Below, in pieces: positions 11,391 through 21,573 of a stretch of DNA of 64,000 nucleotides. Source of the DNA: Aerococcus sp. UBA6277 (lineage in GTDB: Bacteria > Bacillota > Bacilli > Lactobacillales > Aerococcaceae); assembly GCF_002440555.1 (NCBI RefSeq), contig NZ_DJUR01000008.1, forward strand, positions 25,017 to 89,016, in the 5' to 3' direction. Both the position numbers and the translations under genes were made by a program. Positions within the stretch are counted from its first letter, which is position 1, and the number at the start of each line of letters is the position of its first letter. Under the pieces are notes generated by a model. It searched no databases. It was not told the origin of the DNA and saw only the letters and a list, made by a program, of their open reading frames with translations.

Positions 11391-11520
11391 AACCTTTAAA
11401 TCAAGTCCTGTGAGGCTTTCAAGGGGTCAAGTGAAACCATGCGAATGGTTTGTTTACTATATCTTCAATTTACTTGTAGTGTCGTAAAGCGCTTAGCCCT
11501 CGGGCTAAGTGCTTTTTTTT
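11391..11520 (+). promoter_or_regulatory. PyrR-type attenuator leader of carAB
   Basis: AGTCCTGTGAGGCTT (11404-11418) matches the PyrR-binding loop consensus ARUCCNGNGAGGYU, closed by CCTT/AAGG (11393-11396/11421-11424). A second hairpin follows (AAACCAT/ATGGTTT, about 11435-11452), then a terminator GCGCTTAGCC/GGCTAAGTGC with eight T (11487-11520). As in other pyr leaders, UMP-bound PyrR should stabilise the first hairpin and favour termination. The antiterminator pairing is inferred. The rest of the 447-base gap (11129-11575) holds the possible upstream terminator and the promoter. Confidence 0.8.
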
Positions 11521-11575
11521 ATAGTGTAAATGTAAATGGTCATAATCGGTGTGTTCGTTGAAGGTGAGTGAAAAA

Positions 11576-12664
11576 ATGGAAAAAATATTGTTGTTAGAAA
11601 CTGGTGAAACATTTTATGGTGAAGCTTTTGGTGCTACGAAAGAGGTTATTGGCGAAGTAGTCTTTTCAACAGGAATGACAGGTTATCAAGAATCATTAAC
11701 TGACCAGAGTTATAACGGTCAAATATTAACATTTACCTTTCCATTAATTGGAAACTATGGTGTAAATGCTGATGATTTTGAATCTGTAGACCCTACAGTG
11801 AAGGCTATCATTTGTCGTGAAGTTGCACGTTTCCCATCTAACTGGCGATCAAAAATGAGCTTGGATGAGTTCTTAGTGGAATATGATATACCAGGCATTA
11901 AACATATTGATACGCGTCAATTAACCAAAACAATCCGTAGTCACGGAACGATGAAAGCTAGTTTACTAAATGAGGGGACTGACATTGAAGCTGCGCTTGC
12001 GACACTTCGCGCGACAGACTTGCCTACAAACCAAGTAGCGCAAGTATCAACTAAAACGCGATATGTGAATCCAAATGCTGGTAAGAATGTGGTCGTAGTA
12101 GACTTTGGTTTGAAACATTCAATTTTACGTGAATTAAACAAACGTGAGTGTAATGTAACGGTGGTACCATATGATACAACTGCCCAAGAAATTTTACGTT
12201 TAGCTCCTGATGGCGTCATGTTAACCAACGGCCCTGGGGATCCAACGAGTATTCCAGAAGCTTTAGACATGATTAATGAAATTCAAGGTAAAATACCTTT
12301 GTTTGGTATCTGTCTTGGTCACCAATTGTTGTGTTTAGCGAATGGTGGCGAAACCTTCAAAATGAAATTCGGCCATCGTGGCTTTAACCACCCTGTACGT
12401 GAAATTGCTACTGGTCGTATTGATTTCACTTCTCAAAACCACGGTTATGCGGTAGATGCTGATTCATTAGTGCATACAGATTTAGAAATCACTCATATCG
12501 AGATCAACGATGAAACGGTAGAAGGTGTGCGCCACAAAACTTTACCTGCTTTTAGTGTGCAATATCATCCTGATGCAGCACCAGGACCACATGATGCAGA
12601 CCACTTATTTGATCGTTTTATTGAATTAATGGATAACAACAAGAACTTGGAGGGGACTATTTAA
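11576..12664 (+). CDS. carA: Carbamoyl-phosphate synthase small (glutaminase) subunit
   Basis: Releases ammonia from glutamine for CarB in pyrimidine and arginine synthesis. The start at 11576 ([11 protein letters not shown]) follows AAGGTGAG. 362 residues, with the nucleophile elbow GICLGHQ (C246) and H331 in YHPDAAPGP. The third triad position is D333 where the textbook enzyme has Glu; I recall Asp in other Lactobacillales, so this is probably a lineage trait. Its stop overlaps the carB start by one base (TAATG). Confidence 0.97.
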   Translation: MEKILLLETGETFYGEAFGATKEVIGEVVFSTGMTGYQESLTDQSYNGQILTFTFPLIGNYGVNADDFESVDPTVKAIICREVARFPSNWRSKMSLDEFLVEYDIPGIKHIDTRQLTKTIRSHGTMKASLLNEGTDIEAALATLRATDLPTNQVAQVSTKTRYVNPNAGKNVVVVDFGLKHSILRELNKRECNVTVVPYDTTAQEILRLAPDGVMLTNGPGDPTSIPEALDMINEIQGKIPLFGICLGHQLLCLANGGETFKMKFGHRGFNHPVREIATGRIDFTSQNHGYAVDADSLVHTDLEITHIEINDETVEGVRHKTLPAFSVQYHPDAAPGPHDADHLFDRFIELMDNNKNLEGTI

Positions 12665-15600
12665 TGCCAAAACGTACTGATATTCACAAGATTATGGTTA
12701 TCGGATCTGGTCCAATTATCATCGGACAGGCAGCAGAATTTGACTATGCTGGTACACAAGCATGCTTATCTTTACGTGAAGAAGGTTATGAAGTTGTATT
12801 AGTTAACTCCAATCCAGCAACTATCATGACTGACACGGAAATTGCTGACAAAGTGTATATTGAACCGATTACGCTAGAATTTGTATCACGCATCTTACGT
12901 AAAGAGCGTCCAGACGCGATTCTACCTACTTTAGGTGGCCAAACAGGTTTAAACATGGCGATTGAATTAGCCAATGATGGTATTTTAGATGAATTAGGTA
13001 TCCAATTATTGGGTACAAAATTATCAGCTATCGATCAAGCTGAAGACCGTGACCTTTTCCGTAATCTAATGCGTGAATTGAATGAACCAGTTCCTGAGAG
13101 TGATATTGTACATACAGTTGACGAAGCACTAGCTTTCGCAGAACAGGCTGGTTATCCAGTAATTGTACGTCCTGCCTTTACCATGGGTGGAACAGGTGGG
13201 GGGATTTGTAATGACCCTGCTGAATTACGTGAAATTGTTGCTAAGGGCCTTAAATTATCGCCTGTAAACCAATGTTTGATTGAAATTTCAATCGCTGGTT
13301 ACAAGGAAATCGAATACGAAGTAATGCGTGATAGCGCAGATAATGCTTTGGTTGTTTGTAACATGGAAAACTTTGACCCAGTTGGTATTCATACAGGAGA
13401 TTCAATTGTTTTCGCACCGACCTTGACTCTAACAGACCACGAAAACCAAATGTTGCGCGATGCATCATTAAAGATTATCCGTGCCTTAGGTATTGAAGGT
13501 GGTTGCAATGTGCAATTAGCCTTAGATCCAAACAGCTTCAATTACTACGTTATTGAAGTAAACCCACGGGTGAGCCGTTCTTCAGCGCTTGCATCTAAAG
13601 CAACTGGTTATCCAATCGCCAAAATTGCAGCCAAAATCGCAGTAGGGTTAACACTTGATGAAATGATCAACCCTGTAACAGGTACAACCTTAGCCGAATT
13701 TGAACCAGCTTTGGACTATGTGGTTGCGAAGATTCCACGTTGGCCATTCGATAAATTCGAGAAAGGTGATCGTCAGTTAGGTACTCAAATGAAAGCCACT
13801 GGTGAAGTCATGGCTATTGGTACGAACCTTGAAGAAGCGCTGTTAAAAGCTGTCCGTTCACTAGAAATTGGTGCTGAACACATGGCAACAACTGCTAGTC
13901 GCGAAGCTGATGAAGTAACCTTAATTGATAAGATTACACGTGCACAAGATGACCGTATCTTCTACTTAGCTGAAGCTTTGCGCCGCGGATATACCATTGA
14001 ACAATTGCATGACATGACAAAAATTAATCTCTATTTCCTAGATGTTTTAATGCACATTGTAGAATTAGAAAATACACTTGAAGCCAATAAAGAAGATGTT
14101 GCTGTCTTAAAAGAAGCAAAACGTTATGGTTTCTCTGATTTAGCCATCTCTAGACTATGGGAAAATGATTTAGCAGATGTACGTGACTTACGAGCTGCAA
14201 ACGGCATTCGCCCAGTCTACAAAACCGTTGACACCTGTGCGGCCGAGTTTGAATCGAACACACCATACTACTATTCAACCTATAGTGCTGATAACGAAAG
14301 TATGCCTTCAGACAAAAAGACTGTTTTAGTATTAGGTTCAGGTCCCATCCGTATCGGTCAAGGGGTAGAATTTGACTACGCCACAGTTCACTCTGTTAAA
14401 GCGATCCAACAAGCTGGCTACGAAGCGATTATCATGAATAACAACCCAGAAACAGTTTCAACTGATTTCTCTATTTCGGATAAACTTTACTTCGAACCAC
14501 TTACTTTAGAAGACGTACTACATGTCATCGACCTTGAACAACCGGAAGGGGTTATTGTACAATTTGGTGGTCAAACAGCGATAAATCTAGCTGAACCATT
14601 ACATGCATTAGGTATTCCTATCTTAGGGACAACCGTAGAAGACTTAGATCGTGCTGAAGACCGTGACTTGTTCGAGCAAGCCTTAACAGACTTAGGAATC
14701 CCTCAACCAGAAGGTTTTACAGCAATGTCTGTAGAAGATGCTTTACAAATCCCAAGTAAGATTGGCTATCCAGTCTTAGTACGTCCAAGTTATGTCTTAG
14801 GTGGGCGTGGTATGGAAATCGTGGATAACGATGCCGACTTACGCAGCTATATGGAAGATGCCATGATTGCCTCTCCAGACCGTCCAATTTTGATTGACCA
14901 TTATGTAGTGGGTACCGAAGTCGAAGTCGATGCAATTTGTGACGGTGAAAATGTCTTAATCCCAGGAATTATGGAACATATCGAACGTTCTGGGGTCCAC
15001 TCAGGTGACTCTATGGCCGTTTATCCTTCACAAAGTCTATCTGATGAGGTGAAGGCGACCATCGTCGATTACACTGAACGTCTATCTTTTGGCTTAAATT
15101 GCTTGGGTATGATGAATATTCAATTCATTGTTCAAGATGGCCAAGTTTATGTGATTGAAGTAAATCCACGTGCCAGCCGTACAGTACCTTTCTTGAGTAA
15201 GGTAACGGGTATTCCAATGGCACAAGTAGCAACGCGTGCTATCCTTGGCGAAAGCATTATTGACCAAGGTTACCAACCAGGTCTTTACGCTGATGGCAAC
15301 ATGGTTCATGTAAAAGCACCAGTATTCTCATTCACTAAATTGAACCTAGTTGATCCGCAATTAGGACCAGAAATGAAATCAACTGGTGAAGTGATGGGTT
15401 CAGATATCAACCTTCAAAAAGCACTATACAAGGCCTTTGCAGGTAGCAACATCCACGTCAATGATTTCGGTAATGTCTTGTTCACAATTACCAAGGCTGA
15501 CGTAGCAGAAAGTTTGGCATTGGCACAACGTTTCCATCAAATTGGCTTCAGTGTCATGGTAACGGGCGACATGCAAGCGGAATTTGAAGCTGCAGGTATT

Positions 15601-15858
15601 GATACTGTTGCAGTGACATCAAATGAAGTAACAGACGAAAAAGAAATTGAGCAAACATTAGTGAACTTGATTACCGAAGAACGTGCACAAATTATCATTA
15701 ATACATGGGGTCGCGCGCGACACGACCAAAACTCGGGTCAATTAATTCGTAAAGCTGCCATCGAGCGTGGTGTGCCACTATTAACATCCATCGATACAGC
15801 AGAAGCAATTCTATACGTATTGGAAGACCGCGGTTTCCAAATCAATTCGTTAGTATAA
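12664..15858 (+). CDS. carB: Carbamoyl-phosphate synthase large subunit
   Basis: 1064-residue synthase that makes carbamoyl phosphate from bicarbonate, ATP and the ammonia tunnelled from CarA. Two homologous ATP-grasp halves are visible: the first begins [21 protein letters not shown], the second near residue 555 [21 protein letters not shown] methylglyoxal-synthase-like allosteric domain occupies about the last 140 residues. Full length. No other pyr or arg gene is adjacent, so the PyrR leader regulates this pair alone. Confidence 0.98.
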   Translation: MPKRTDIHKIMVIGSGPIIIGQAAEFDYAGTQACLSLREEGYEVVLVNSNPATIMTDTEIADKVYIEPITLEFVSRILRKERPDAILPTLGGQTGLNMAIELANDGILDELGIQLLGTKLSAIDQAEDRDLFRNLMRELNEPVPESDIVHTVDEALAFAEQAGYPVIVRPAFTMGGTGGGICNDPAELREIVAKGLKLSPVNQCLIEISIAGYKEIEYEVMRDSADNALVVCNMENFDPVGIHTGDSIVFAPTLTLTDHENQMLRDASLKIIRALGIEGGCNVQLALDPNSFNYYVIEVNPRVSRSSALASKATGYPIAKIAAKIAVGLTLDEMINPVTGTTLAEFEPALDYVVAKIPRWPFDKFEKGDRQLGTQMKATGEVMAIGTNLEEALLKAVRSLEIGAEHMATTASREADEVTLIDKITRAQDDRIFYLAEALRRGYTIEQLHDMTKINLYFLDVLMHIVELENTLEANKEDVAVLKEAKRYGFSDLAISRLWENDLADVRDLRAANGIRPVYKTVDTCAAEFESNTPYYYSTYSADNESMPSDKKTVLVLGSGPIRIGQGVEFDYATVHSVKAIQQAGYEAIIMNNNPETVSTDFSISDKLYFEPLTLEDVLHVIDLEQPEGVIVQFGGQTAINLAEPLHALGIPILGTTVEDLDRAEDRDLFEQALTDLGIPQPEGFTAMSVEDALQIPSKIGYPVLVRPSYVLGGRGMEIVDNDADLRSYMEDAMIASPDRPILIDHYVVGTEVEVDAICDGENVLIPGIMEHIERSGVHSGDSMAVYPSQSLSDEVKATIVDYTERLSFGLNCLGMMNIQFIVQDGQVYVIEVNPRASRTVPFLSKVTGIPMAQVATRAILGESIIDQGYQPGLYADGNMVHVKAPVFSFTKLNLVDPQLGPEMKSTGEVMGSDINLQKALYKAFAGSNIHVNDFGNVLFTITKADVAESLALAQRFHQIGFSVMVTGDMQAEFEAAGIDTVAVTSNEVTDEKEIEQTLVNLITEERAQIIINTWGRARHDQNSGQLIRKAAIERGVPLLTSIDTAEAILYVLEDRGFQINSLV

Positions 15859-15886
15859 ACCGCCATCTGATTTGAAACTTTAGGCA

Positions 15887-15936
15887 AAATAAAAAGGTAG
15901 TCCGAAAGTACATGAAACTTTCGGGCTACCTTTTTT
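15887..15936. terminator. Bidirectional terminator between carB and ecfT-like gene
   Basis: GGTAGTCCGAAAGT pairs with ACTTTCGGGCTACC, with an A-rich left flank and six T on the right. It serves carB (+) and the convergent ECF operon (-). Confidence 0.92.
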
Positions 15937-15937
15937 G

Positions 15938-16777
15938 TTATTGAAATGGATTATAGAAACGACCACCATTGGTAAAGAATAGATATATACCAATCGCTAC
16001 AATGATGACTGTCACAAACAGGGCAAGGAAATCCCCACGCTTGAAGGGGCGTGCGCTATACCATGTACGTCGATTTTCTTTACCAAAACGACGCAATTCC
16101 ATCGATTGGCTAATCACTTCAATGCGGGCGAGACTAGAAAATATCAAAGGCATGATAACCTGAGCCGAACGCTTAATGCGTTGGAAAAAGGGCGCCTTTT
16201 TTGACATTTCAATCCCGCGCGCTTGTTGGCTTTGACGAACAGCAAAGAATTGACTTTGGATATCCGGAATATAGCGTAAGGCTAAGGCCACAGCATAAGC
16301 AATACGGTAGGAAACCCCAATCCGGTTTAAGGAAGAAGCAAACTCACTAGGGTTTGTCGTTAAGATAAAAATTAAAGCCAGGGGTATGGTCGAGAAATAT
16401 TTAACAAACAGATTAAACTCATAGAATAGTTGTTCCTGAGTGATGGTATAACGACCAATACCTTCAGCAATCACCGTACGTGATCCATAGAGTTGAACCC
16501 CGTATTCTGGTTCGAAAATATAGATCGTAATTAGGTTCAAAATAGAGAAGAAGAGGATAAAGTAAATGACTGTATTCACTTCAGACCATCGAATCTTGGA
16601 AAGCCAAAAGAGTACAAGCGATAAAATACCCAAGCCAATCAGAAATCTTGTATCGTAGGATGTCATGGCAATAACCGAAAGGGTCATAAAGGCAATTAAC
16701 TTGGTTGCACCAGATAAACGGTGAAGTGGCGTGTCATGGGCAATGTAGCCTAATGTTTGGGCTTGTGTTTTAGCCAT
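15938..16777 (-). CDS. ECF transporter transmembrane (T) component
   Basis: 279-residue membrane protein coupling an S-component to the ATPase in a dedicated (group I) ECF importer. Several hydrophobic segments and the A-R-G coupling motif (SQQARGIEM) near 190 identify the EcfT/CbiQ family. Its start overlaps the ATPase gene end by 8 bases (ATGGCTAA), so it is translationally coupled. It is distinct from the EcfT at 40 kb and is probably specific to the UPF0397 S-component encoded upstream in this operon. Confidence 0.88.
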   Translation of the reverse strand: MAKTQAQTLGYIAHDTPLHRLSGATKLIAFMTLSVIAMTSYDTRFLIGLGILSLVLFWLSKIRWSEVNTVIYFILFFSILNLITIYIFEPEYGVQLYGSRTVIAEGIGRYTITQEQLFYEFNLFVKYFSTIPLALIFILTTNPSEFASSLNRIGVSYRIAYAVALALRYIPDIQSQFFAVRQSQQARGIEMSKKAPFFQRIKRSAQVIMPLIFSSLARIEVISQSMELRRFGKENRRTWYSARPFKRGDFLALFVTVIIVAIGIYLFFTNGGRFYNPFQ

Positions 16778-18572
16778 AGTCAGTCACGCTCCTTTCTATA
16801 CCTGCTGTCGTTGGGTTAACTGCTGGAAGATTTCGTTCAAAGCGAATGAAGGTATCAATAAAGTTTGTCGGTGCGATATTAGGCAATGTCTTGGCTAACT
16901 GATAAATGCTAGTCGGTGCCAAATGTGCTTGCTTCATCAAATATTCATTAGAAAGAACGGCAGAAGGTTTATCATCTGCTAGAATTTTTCCATCATGTAG
17001 TACGATGGTTCGATTAGAGTATTCCTGCATCAAATGCATATCGTGGGTAATCATCAATATGGTGATTCCTTCGGTAGCATTCAATTCTTGAATAAATGTC
17101 ATCATATCCGTGTAGTGTTTATAATCTTGTCCAGCCGTAGGTTCATCCAAAATCAAGAGCTTTGGATTTAAGACTAGAATGCTTGCAATCGTCGCACGTC
17201 TTTTTTGCCCATAAGATAGTGCCGAAATTGGCCAATTACGATAGGGATATAGACCACAAATGGTCAACGCATGACCCACACGTCCCTGTAAGGCCTCATC
17301 CATTGCATACTGGTACAAACCGCGATTGATTAAACCCGCAGCCACCTCATCCGCCAGGATATTCTTTGAAATCATCAAATTTGGATTCTGCATGACATAG
17401 CCTATATTATCTGCAATTTCCTTAATCGATAGATTTGCCGCATCTTGACCGAACAAGGTAATTGTCCCCGCATCAGGACGCTCAAAACCACACAGGAGCT
17501 TAGCGAGCGTTGATTTGCCAGCCCCATTCGTGCCGACCAACGAAATGAGTTCTCCATCGTAGATTGTCAGATGCATATCGGAAATCAGAGGCGCATCTTG
17601 ATAGCGAAAAGCAACATCATCGAGTTGAACAATTGGGGTCTGTTGGACATCTTGGCTCGTTTCAACCTGACTATCATACCAAGTCGTTAACTCCTGCGCC
17701 ACCTTAGGCGTTACTAGGTCAGGTGTAAAGGCACCAAGGCGTTGAAATTGATCCAAGGAGACCCCAGCATAAGCAAAAGCATCCAAATAGAGGGGTTGAC
17801 GAACTCCAATTTGGTTCAACAAATCAGAACGTAGCAACGCGTCAACGGACATATCGCCCACCAAATGGCCGTCTTCAATCACGATGACGCGATCAATATC
17901 AGCAATCAGGGTTTCCTCCAGACGATGCTCGATTACAATCGTCGTTAATTGTTCAGACGCATTTAGCTGACCAATGAGTGCCATGGTTGCCAAGCCCGAT
18001 CCTGGGTCTTGATTAGCTAATGGTTCATCAAATAGGACAATCGGTGATTCGTCAATTAAAACCCCACCAATAGATACCCGTTGTTTCTGCCCGCCTGACA
18101 AGGCTTGAGGTTTGGCATTTAATAAGTCATGAAGATCTAATGTAGTAGCCCAGGCATTTACCTTGTTTACCATTTCTCCTTGATCAACATAATCATTTTC
18201 TAAAGCAAAGGCTAGGTCTTCAGCTACTGTTAAGCCAACAAATTGACCATCGGTATCTTGCAAGACGGTACCAACTTGTAGTGAAAGGTCAAAAATTGAG
18301 TGTCCTTTAATTGATTGCCCGTTAATAAAAATATCACCTGTGAAATCACCGTCAAAGGTATTGGGGATTTGCCCATTAATCATTTTTCCGATAGTGGATT
18401 TCCCAGAACCTGAAGGTCCGATGATAAGTACTTTCTCACCAGGATAAATGGCAAATGACAAATCGTGTAGATTTAAGTCCGCTTGACTCGCATAGCGAAA
18501 AGATACATTTTTAAATTCAATAGCCGGTGTGACATTCAAGTCCACCGGCTCTGTTGTAAATACGTTATTCAT
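16770..18572 (-). CDS. ECF transporter fused double ATP-binding protein (YkoD-type)
   Basis: 600-residue fusion of two ABC ATPase domains. Domain 1 has GPSGSGKST and LSGGQKQR with LFDEPLANQDP. Domain 2 has GTNGAGKST and a divergent signature LSYGQKRR with LILDEPTAGQD. It powers the adjacent T and S components. It starts 18 bases after the S-component stop, with a weak purine-rich ribosome site. The single-chain double ATPase separates it from the two-gene EcfA1/EcfA2 module at 38 kb. Confidence 0.92.
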   Translation of the reverse strand: MNNVFTTEPVDLNVTPAIEFKNVSFRYASQADLNLHDLSFAIYPGEKVLIIGPSGSGKSTIGKMINGQIPNTFDGDFTGDIFINGQSIKGHSIFDLSLQVGTVLQDTDGQFVGLTVAEDLAFALENDYVDQGEMVNKVNAWATTLDLHDLLNAKPQALSGGQKQRVSIGGVLIDESPIVLFDEPLANQDPGSGLATMALIGQLNASEQLTTIVIEHRLEETLIADIDRVIVIEDGHLVGDMSVDALLRSDLLNQIGVRQPLYLDAFAYAGVSLDQFQRLGAFTPDLVTPKVAQELTTWYDSQVETSQDVQQTPIVQLDDVAFRYQDAPLISDMHLTIYDGELISLVGTNGAGKSTLAKLLCGFERPDAGTITLFGQDAANLSIKEIADNIGYVMQNPNLMISKNILADEVAAGLINRGLYQYAMDEALQGRVGHALTICGLYPYRNWPISALSYGQKRRATIASILVLNPKLLILDEPTAGQDYKHYTDMMTFIQELNATEGITILMITHDMHLMQEYSNRTIVLHDGKILADDKPSAVLSNEYLMKQAHLAPTSIYQLAKTLPNIAPTNFIDTFIRFERNLPAVNPTTAGIERSVTDYG

Positions 18573-18590
18573 AATAAAAACTACTTTCTA

Positions 18591-19145
18591 TTATTGCTCT
18601 TTACGCAAACTTCCTGATTTCGTACGTGTAGAAGCATATCCTTTAAGTAACAATGTACCAATAATACCAACAGATAATGCGTTAACAAGTGCAGAAACAC
18701 CACCTTGTAAGAAAACTTTGTTGGCAGGTTCAGAATAAATTAAAATGTCTAAGACTGGTGCAATGACAACCCAAGATAACACGTTCACGATAACTTGACC
18801 AATATTGAATTGAATTGCATTTTTCAGTGTAAAAATACCTTCGTTTACTTTTAAACGACGACCTACGATACCAAAACCATAACCAGCAAAACCAGATGTT
18901 AGTACCCATGACCACCACAAACCGTATGTTAATAGGTCTTTGATAGCGTGACCGATTAAACCAATGAATAGACCGGCAAATGGTCCAAAGATAGTAGCCA
19001 TTAAAGCTAAGAATGGGTAAGTAGTTTCAATAGAGGTATTTGGCACACCAGTAGGGATTGATAGAAAGCGACCTAGAATAAAGAAGACAGCTGCCCCAAT
19101 ACCAATAGCCACTAAAGTTGTAATAGATGTTTGATTATTCTTCAT
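18591..19145 (-). CDS. ECF transporter substrate-binding (S) component, UPF0397 family
   Basis: 184-residue membrane protein, about six helices. It starts [20 protein letters not shown] and has [17 protein letters not shown] and WWSWVL features that I recognise as the UPF0397 group of ECF S-components. The substrate is not established. The upstream gene encodes a SAM hydrolase-like enzyme, so a nucleoside, methionine-related compound or cofactor part is a reasonable guess from context only. The ribosome site is GAGGAGAA; the gap to the upstream gene is 70 bases. Confidence 0.85.
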   Translation of the reverse strand: MKNNQTSITTLVAIGIGAAVFFILGRFLSIPTGVPNTSIETTYPFLALMATIFGPFAGLFIGLIGHAIKDLLTYGLWWSWVLTSGFAGYGFGIVGRRLKVNEGIFTLKNAIQFNIGQVIVNVLSWVVIAPVLDILIYSEPANKVFLQGGVSALVNALSVGIIGTLLLKGYASTRTKSGSLRKEQ

Positions 19146-19215
19146 AATGGATTCTCCTCATTTGTTTCTTTTATATAATAGCACTTGTGTATGCGTTCGG
19201 ATACAAGCCTAGCAA

Positions 19216-20058
19216 TTAAATTTTAGTAATTTCAATATTCCAATCCACACCAGTACCTACACCGTATGTCTCAGAGAAGTTTTGTTGGTTGATAGCTACA
19301 CCTAAATTCAATAATGAGTTGATATAACCAACTGGTTCGCCAACGGGTACATCAGCGAATGAATGACCGAACAAGATATGGTTTTGATAATGTTTAATGC
19401 CGTTATGGTAAATCGTGACTGAAATGGTGTCACCGTTTTGGATGCCCGCTTCTTTTAACATTGTTGACGGGATATTCGTCCATAACGAACCGAATCGGAT
19501 GTCTAGTATATCGATAGTTCCGTATATCGTGTTGTCGGCTAAACGCAAATCGCCAAGTTCGAAACTAGTCACCGTATCAATAGGGATGTCATTTTTCAAT
19601 TCATCATAGTAAGATGCGTCTTGGGCTAATTTAGCGCCGTTATAAACGTAAACATCACGTCCATGGAAGGTGTGTGATTCTTCAGAATGGGGTAACCGGT
19701 TTTTAATCTCATCGATTTCCTTCACAGATTCTAAGCCGATGTGTTCAGCCAGGTGGGTTAAGGTGCCGTTGTCAGGCGTTACAATATAGTGACCTGAGTT
19801 GGTTTTCGCTACAACAGATTTACGTGCAGAACCTACACCAGGATCGACTACAGAAACGAAGACTGTATTTGCTGGCCAGTATTTAATGGTTTGTAATAGA
19901 CGGTATGAAGCGGCGAAAATATCGTAAGTTGGAATCTCGTGGGTTAAATTAGCTATTATTAAAGCTGGGTCTACTGTGTAAGCCACCCCGTACATTGCTG
20001 CTACCGCACCGTCACCCAAACCAAAGTCAGTTTGTAAAACTAAGAAACCATTCGTCAT
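19216..20058 (-). CDS. SAM hydroxide adenosyltransferase (SAM hydrolase, DUF62 family)
   Basis: 280 residues, start ATG at 20058 after GGAGGAAAC; the reading from TTG at 20073 would include the ribosome site and is rejected. The family splits S-adenosylmethionine with water to adenosine and methionine. D11 (TDFG), D72 and R79 (VVDPGVGSAR) and H132 (TFHGRD) reproduce the family's Asp-Arg-His spacing. It is the first gene of a minus-strand operon with ECF S, double-ATPase and T genes, a linkage that may couple product recycling to import. Confidence 0.9.
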   Translation of the reverse strand: MTNGFLVLQTDFGLGDGAVAAMYGVAYTVDPALIIANLTHEIPTYDIFAASYRLLQTIKYWPANTVFVSVVDPGVGSARKSVVAKTNSGHYIVTPDNGTLTHLAEHIGLESVKEIDEIKNRLPHSEESHTFHGRDVYVYNGAKLAQDASYYDELKNDIPIDTVTSFELGDLRLADNTIYGTIDILDIRFGSLWTNIPSTMLKEAGIQNGDTISVTIYHNGIKHYQNHILFGHSFADVPVGEPVGYINSLLNLGVAINQQNFSETYGVGTGVDWNIEITKI

Positions 20059-20110
20059 AACTGTTTCCTCCAATGATATGAAATCCTTTTTATAGGCTAA
20101 TCATACGCAA

Positions 20111-20138
20111 TTTGTAGGCATTTAACAATCACTGTCAA
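20111..20138 (-). promoter_or_regulatory. Promoter of the SAM hydrolase-ECF operon
   Basis: On the minus strand: TTGACA (20138-20133), 16-base spacer, TACAAA (20116-20111), 53 bases before the start. Confidence 0.65.
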
Positions 20139-20253
20139 AAAAATTTCGCAAGTTATAAGCTATCGCGTATGATAGGGAAAAATGTTTGTTCCAAGTGGTG
20201 TTATATGATTTTCGCACAGTCATTTGTTACAATAAACACCGCAAGCATAAATT

Positions 20254-20262
20254 TGCTATACT
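20254..20262 (+). promoter_or_regulatory. Extended -10 promoter for the 20421 gene
   Basis: TGC followed by TATACT (20257-20262), with no good -35. It lies in the 362-base divergent gap 20059-20420, which otherwise shows only the minus-strand promoter and an AT-rich leader. Confidence 0.5.
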
Positions 20263-20420
20263 ATAGAAGAAATCGGTATTTCGAAAAAGGCTGGTCTGGA
20301 ATAGCTGACTATAAGCTAAAGGGGAGAAAATTATTACCCAACACATCAAATAGCTGATGATAATGAACAATGATTATATAGTTATTATATAGAAGAAAAA
20401 TGAAAAGGAGGCAAGATTTA

Positions 20421-20828
20421 ATGACGCAACAATTCGGCAAGCAAAGTTTAATAGAAGTATTGACTGCATATAAGGCAGATCCAAACCCGTTAACCACACT
20501 GGCTATGTTGACCACGATGGCGACCGCTAACTTATACGCTATCCAACAAGAAGGGACACCAGTCGATAAAAGTATCTGGTTAACCTACGATAAAGAAAAA
20601 GGCCAACGGGAGCTTGTGACTTTCACGGATAAAAATCAAGCTAGCCAATATGCATCTAAAGCAGATAATGTCTCGGTCCAGCAAGTAACTTTTAAGCAGA
20701 TTGCCTTGATGGTTTTAGCCAAAGACAACCCCATTGATCGCTTTATCGTCAATCCTGATACCACCAAAGCAAAATTTAATCAAAATGTCATCGAAAAAGT
20801 ATGGCAGTATGCGATAAAACATGTATAA
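20421..20828 (+). CDS. Hypothetical cytosolic protein, 135 residues
   Basis: The start at 20421 (MTQQFGKQSLIEVL) follows AAAAGGAGG at a good distance. No membrane segment or signal. The middle (KGQRELVTFTDKNQASQYA) faintly resembles the SseB N-terminal fold, in which a 'value in, value checked' strand is followed by a helix, but I cannot assign it. It stands alone between the ECF operon and the S10 operon, with its own putative promoter. Confidence 0.65.
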   Translation: MTQQFGKQSLIEVLTAYKADPNPLTTLAMLTTMATANLYAIQQEGTPVDKSIWLTYDKEKGQRELVTFTDKNQASQYASKADNVSVQQVTFKQIALMVLAKDNPIDRFIVNPDTTKAKFNQNVIEKVWQYAIKHV

Positions 20829-20835
20829 TATACCT

Positions 20836-20935
20836 GTTGAAAAATGACACAGTAGGGCGCGTTGCTAAGAAACGGCAACCGCCTTGTAAAATATTTCAAA
20901 ATGATACACTAGGCAACGTTGGCAATAATGGTCAA
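20836..20935 (+). repeat. Degenerate direct repeat upstream of rpsJ
   Basis: Two units about 60 bases apart share AAAATGAYACASTAGG followed by a CGTTG block; roughly two thirds of 34 positions agree. The first unit can form a GTTGC/GCAAC hairpin. Function unknown. The 369-base gap 20829-21197 contains this, an AT-rich tract, the rpsJ promoter and the rpsJ leader. Confidence 0.35.
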
Positions 20936-21001
20936 AAAAAGGCCTTTCATAAAGAAATGGCGAGAAATAAGGATTTTTTTAAAAAAAAGACCAGAAAAAG
21001 C

Positions 21002-21030
21002 TTGCACTGCCTAGTTTAATTTTGTATACT
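21002..21030 (+). promoter_or_regulatory. Promoter of the S10-spc-alpha operon
   Basis: TTGCAC (21002-21007), 17-base spacer, TATACT (21025-21030). An A/T tract just upstream (about 20971-20999, T7 then A8) fits an UP element for alpha-subunit contact. Confidence 0.85.
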
Positions 21031-21036
21031 AATTGG

Positions 21037-21197
21037 GTGCCGTTTTATACGGAACCACAGTATTTACGTGAAAACGTTGATACATCAATAAGCAGTGATG
21101 TATGAGGTTGCGACACACCCGGTAGCATTGCCATAAGGGTGGCCGGTAATTCATACGGAGCAAGTCAAATTTAAAATATGACGAGGAGGAAAAAGTC
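21037..21197 (+). promoter_or_regulatory. Structured leader of rpsJ
   Basis: An untranslated leader of about 160 bases with a CACACCCGG...GGGTGGCCGG pairing region at about 21113-21148, followed by AATTCATACGG. Similar CACCCGG-containing leaders precede rpsJ in other Firmicutes as far as I recall. Autoregulation by a ribosomal protein is possible but not shown. Confidence 0.5.
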
Positions 21198-21506
21198 ATG
21201 GCAAAACAAAAAATTCGTATTCGTTTAAAAGCTTACGAACACCGTGCATTAGATCAATCAGCAGCTAAAATTGTTGATACTGCACAACGTACAGGAGCAG
21301 AAGTATCAGGTCCAATTCCATTGCCTACTGAACGCTCATTATTCACAGTAATCCGTGCAACACACAAATACAAGGATTCACGTGAACAATTCGAAATGCG
21401 TACGCACAAACGTTTAATCGACATCGTTAACCCAACACCAAAAACTGTTGATGCGTTAATGAAATTAGATTTACCATCAGGCGTAGACATCGAAATTAAA
21501 TTATAA
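21198..21506 (+). CDS. rpsJ: 30S ribosomal protein S10
   Basis: 102 residues, full length ([19 protein letters not shown]). Contains the GPIPLPT and THKRLIDI segments of S10/NusE, which also joins transcription antitermination complexes. First gene of the ribosomal supercluster, after GAGGAGG. Confidence 0.99.
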   Translation: MAKQKIRIRLKAYEHRALDQSAAKIVDTAQRTGAEVSGPIPLPTERSLFTVIRATHKYKDSREQFEMRTHKRLIDIVNPTPKTVDALMKLDLPSGVDIEIKL

Positions 21507-21573
21507 TTCCAGAATCATCGCAATAAATTAGTTAACCCAATTATTAAATAAAAAATTATACGGAGGTGTACTC

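Noticed and set aside
14717..14935. Open frames antisense to carB and to other core genes
   Set aside because: Frames of 60-80 codons opposite strongly conserved genes, without ribosome sites; they are by-products of codon use.
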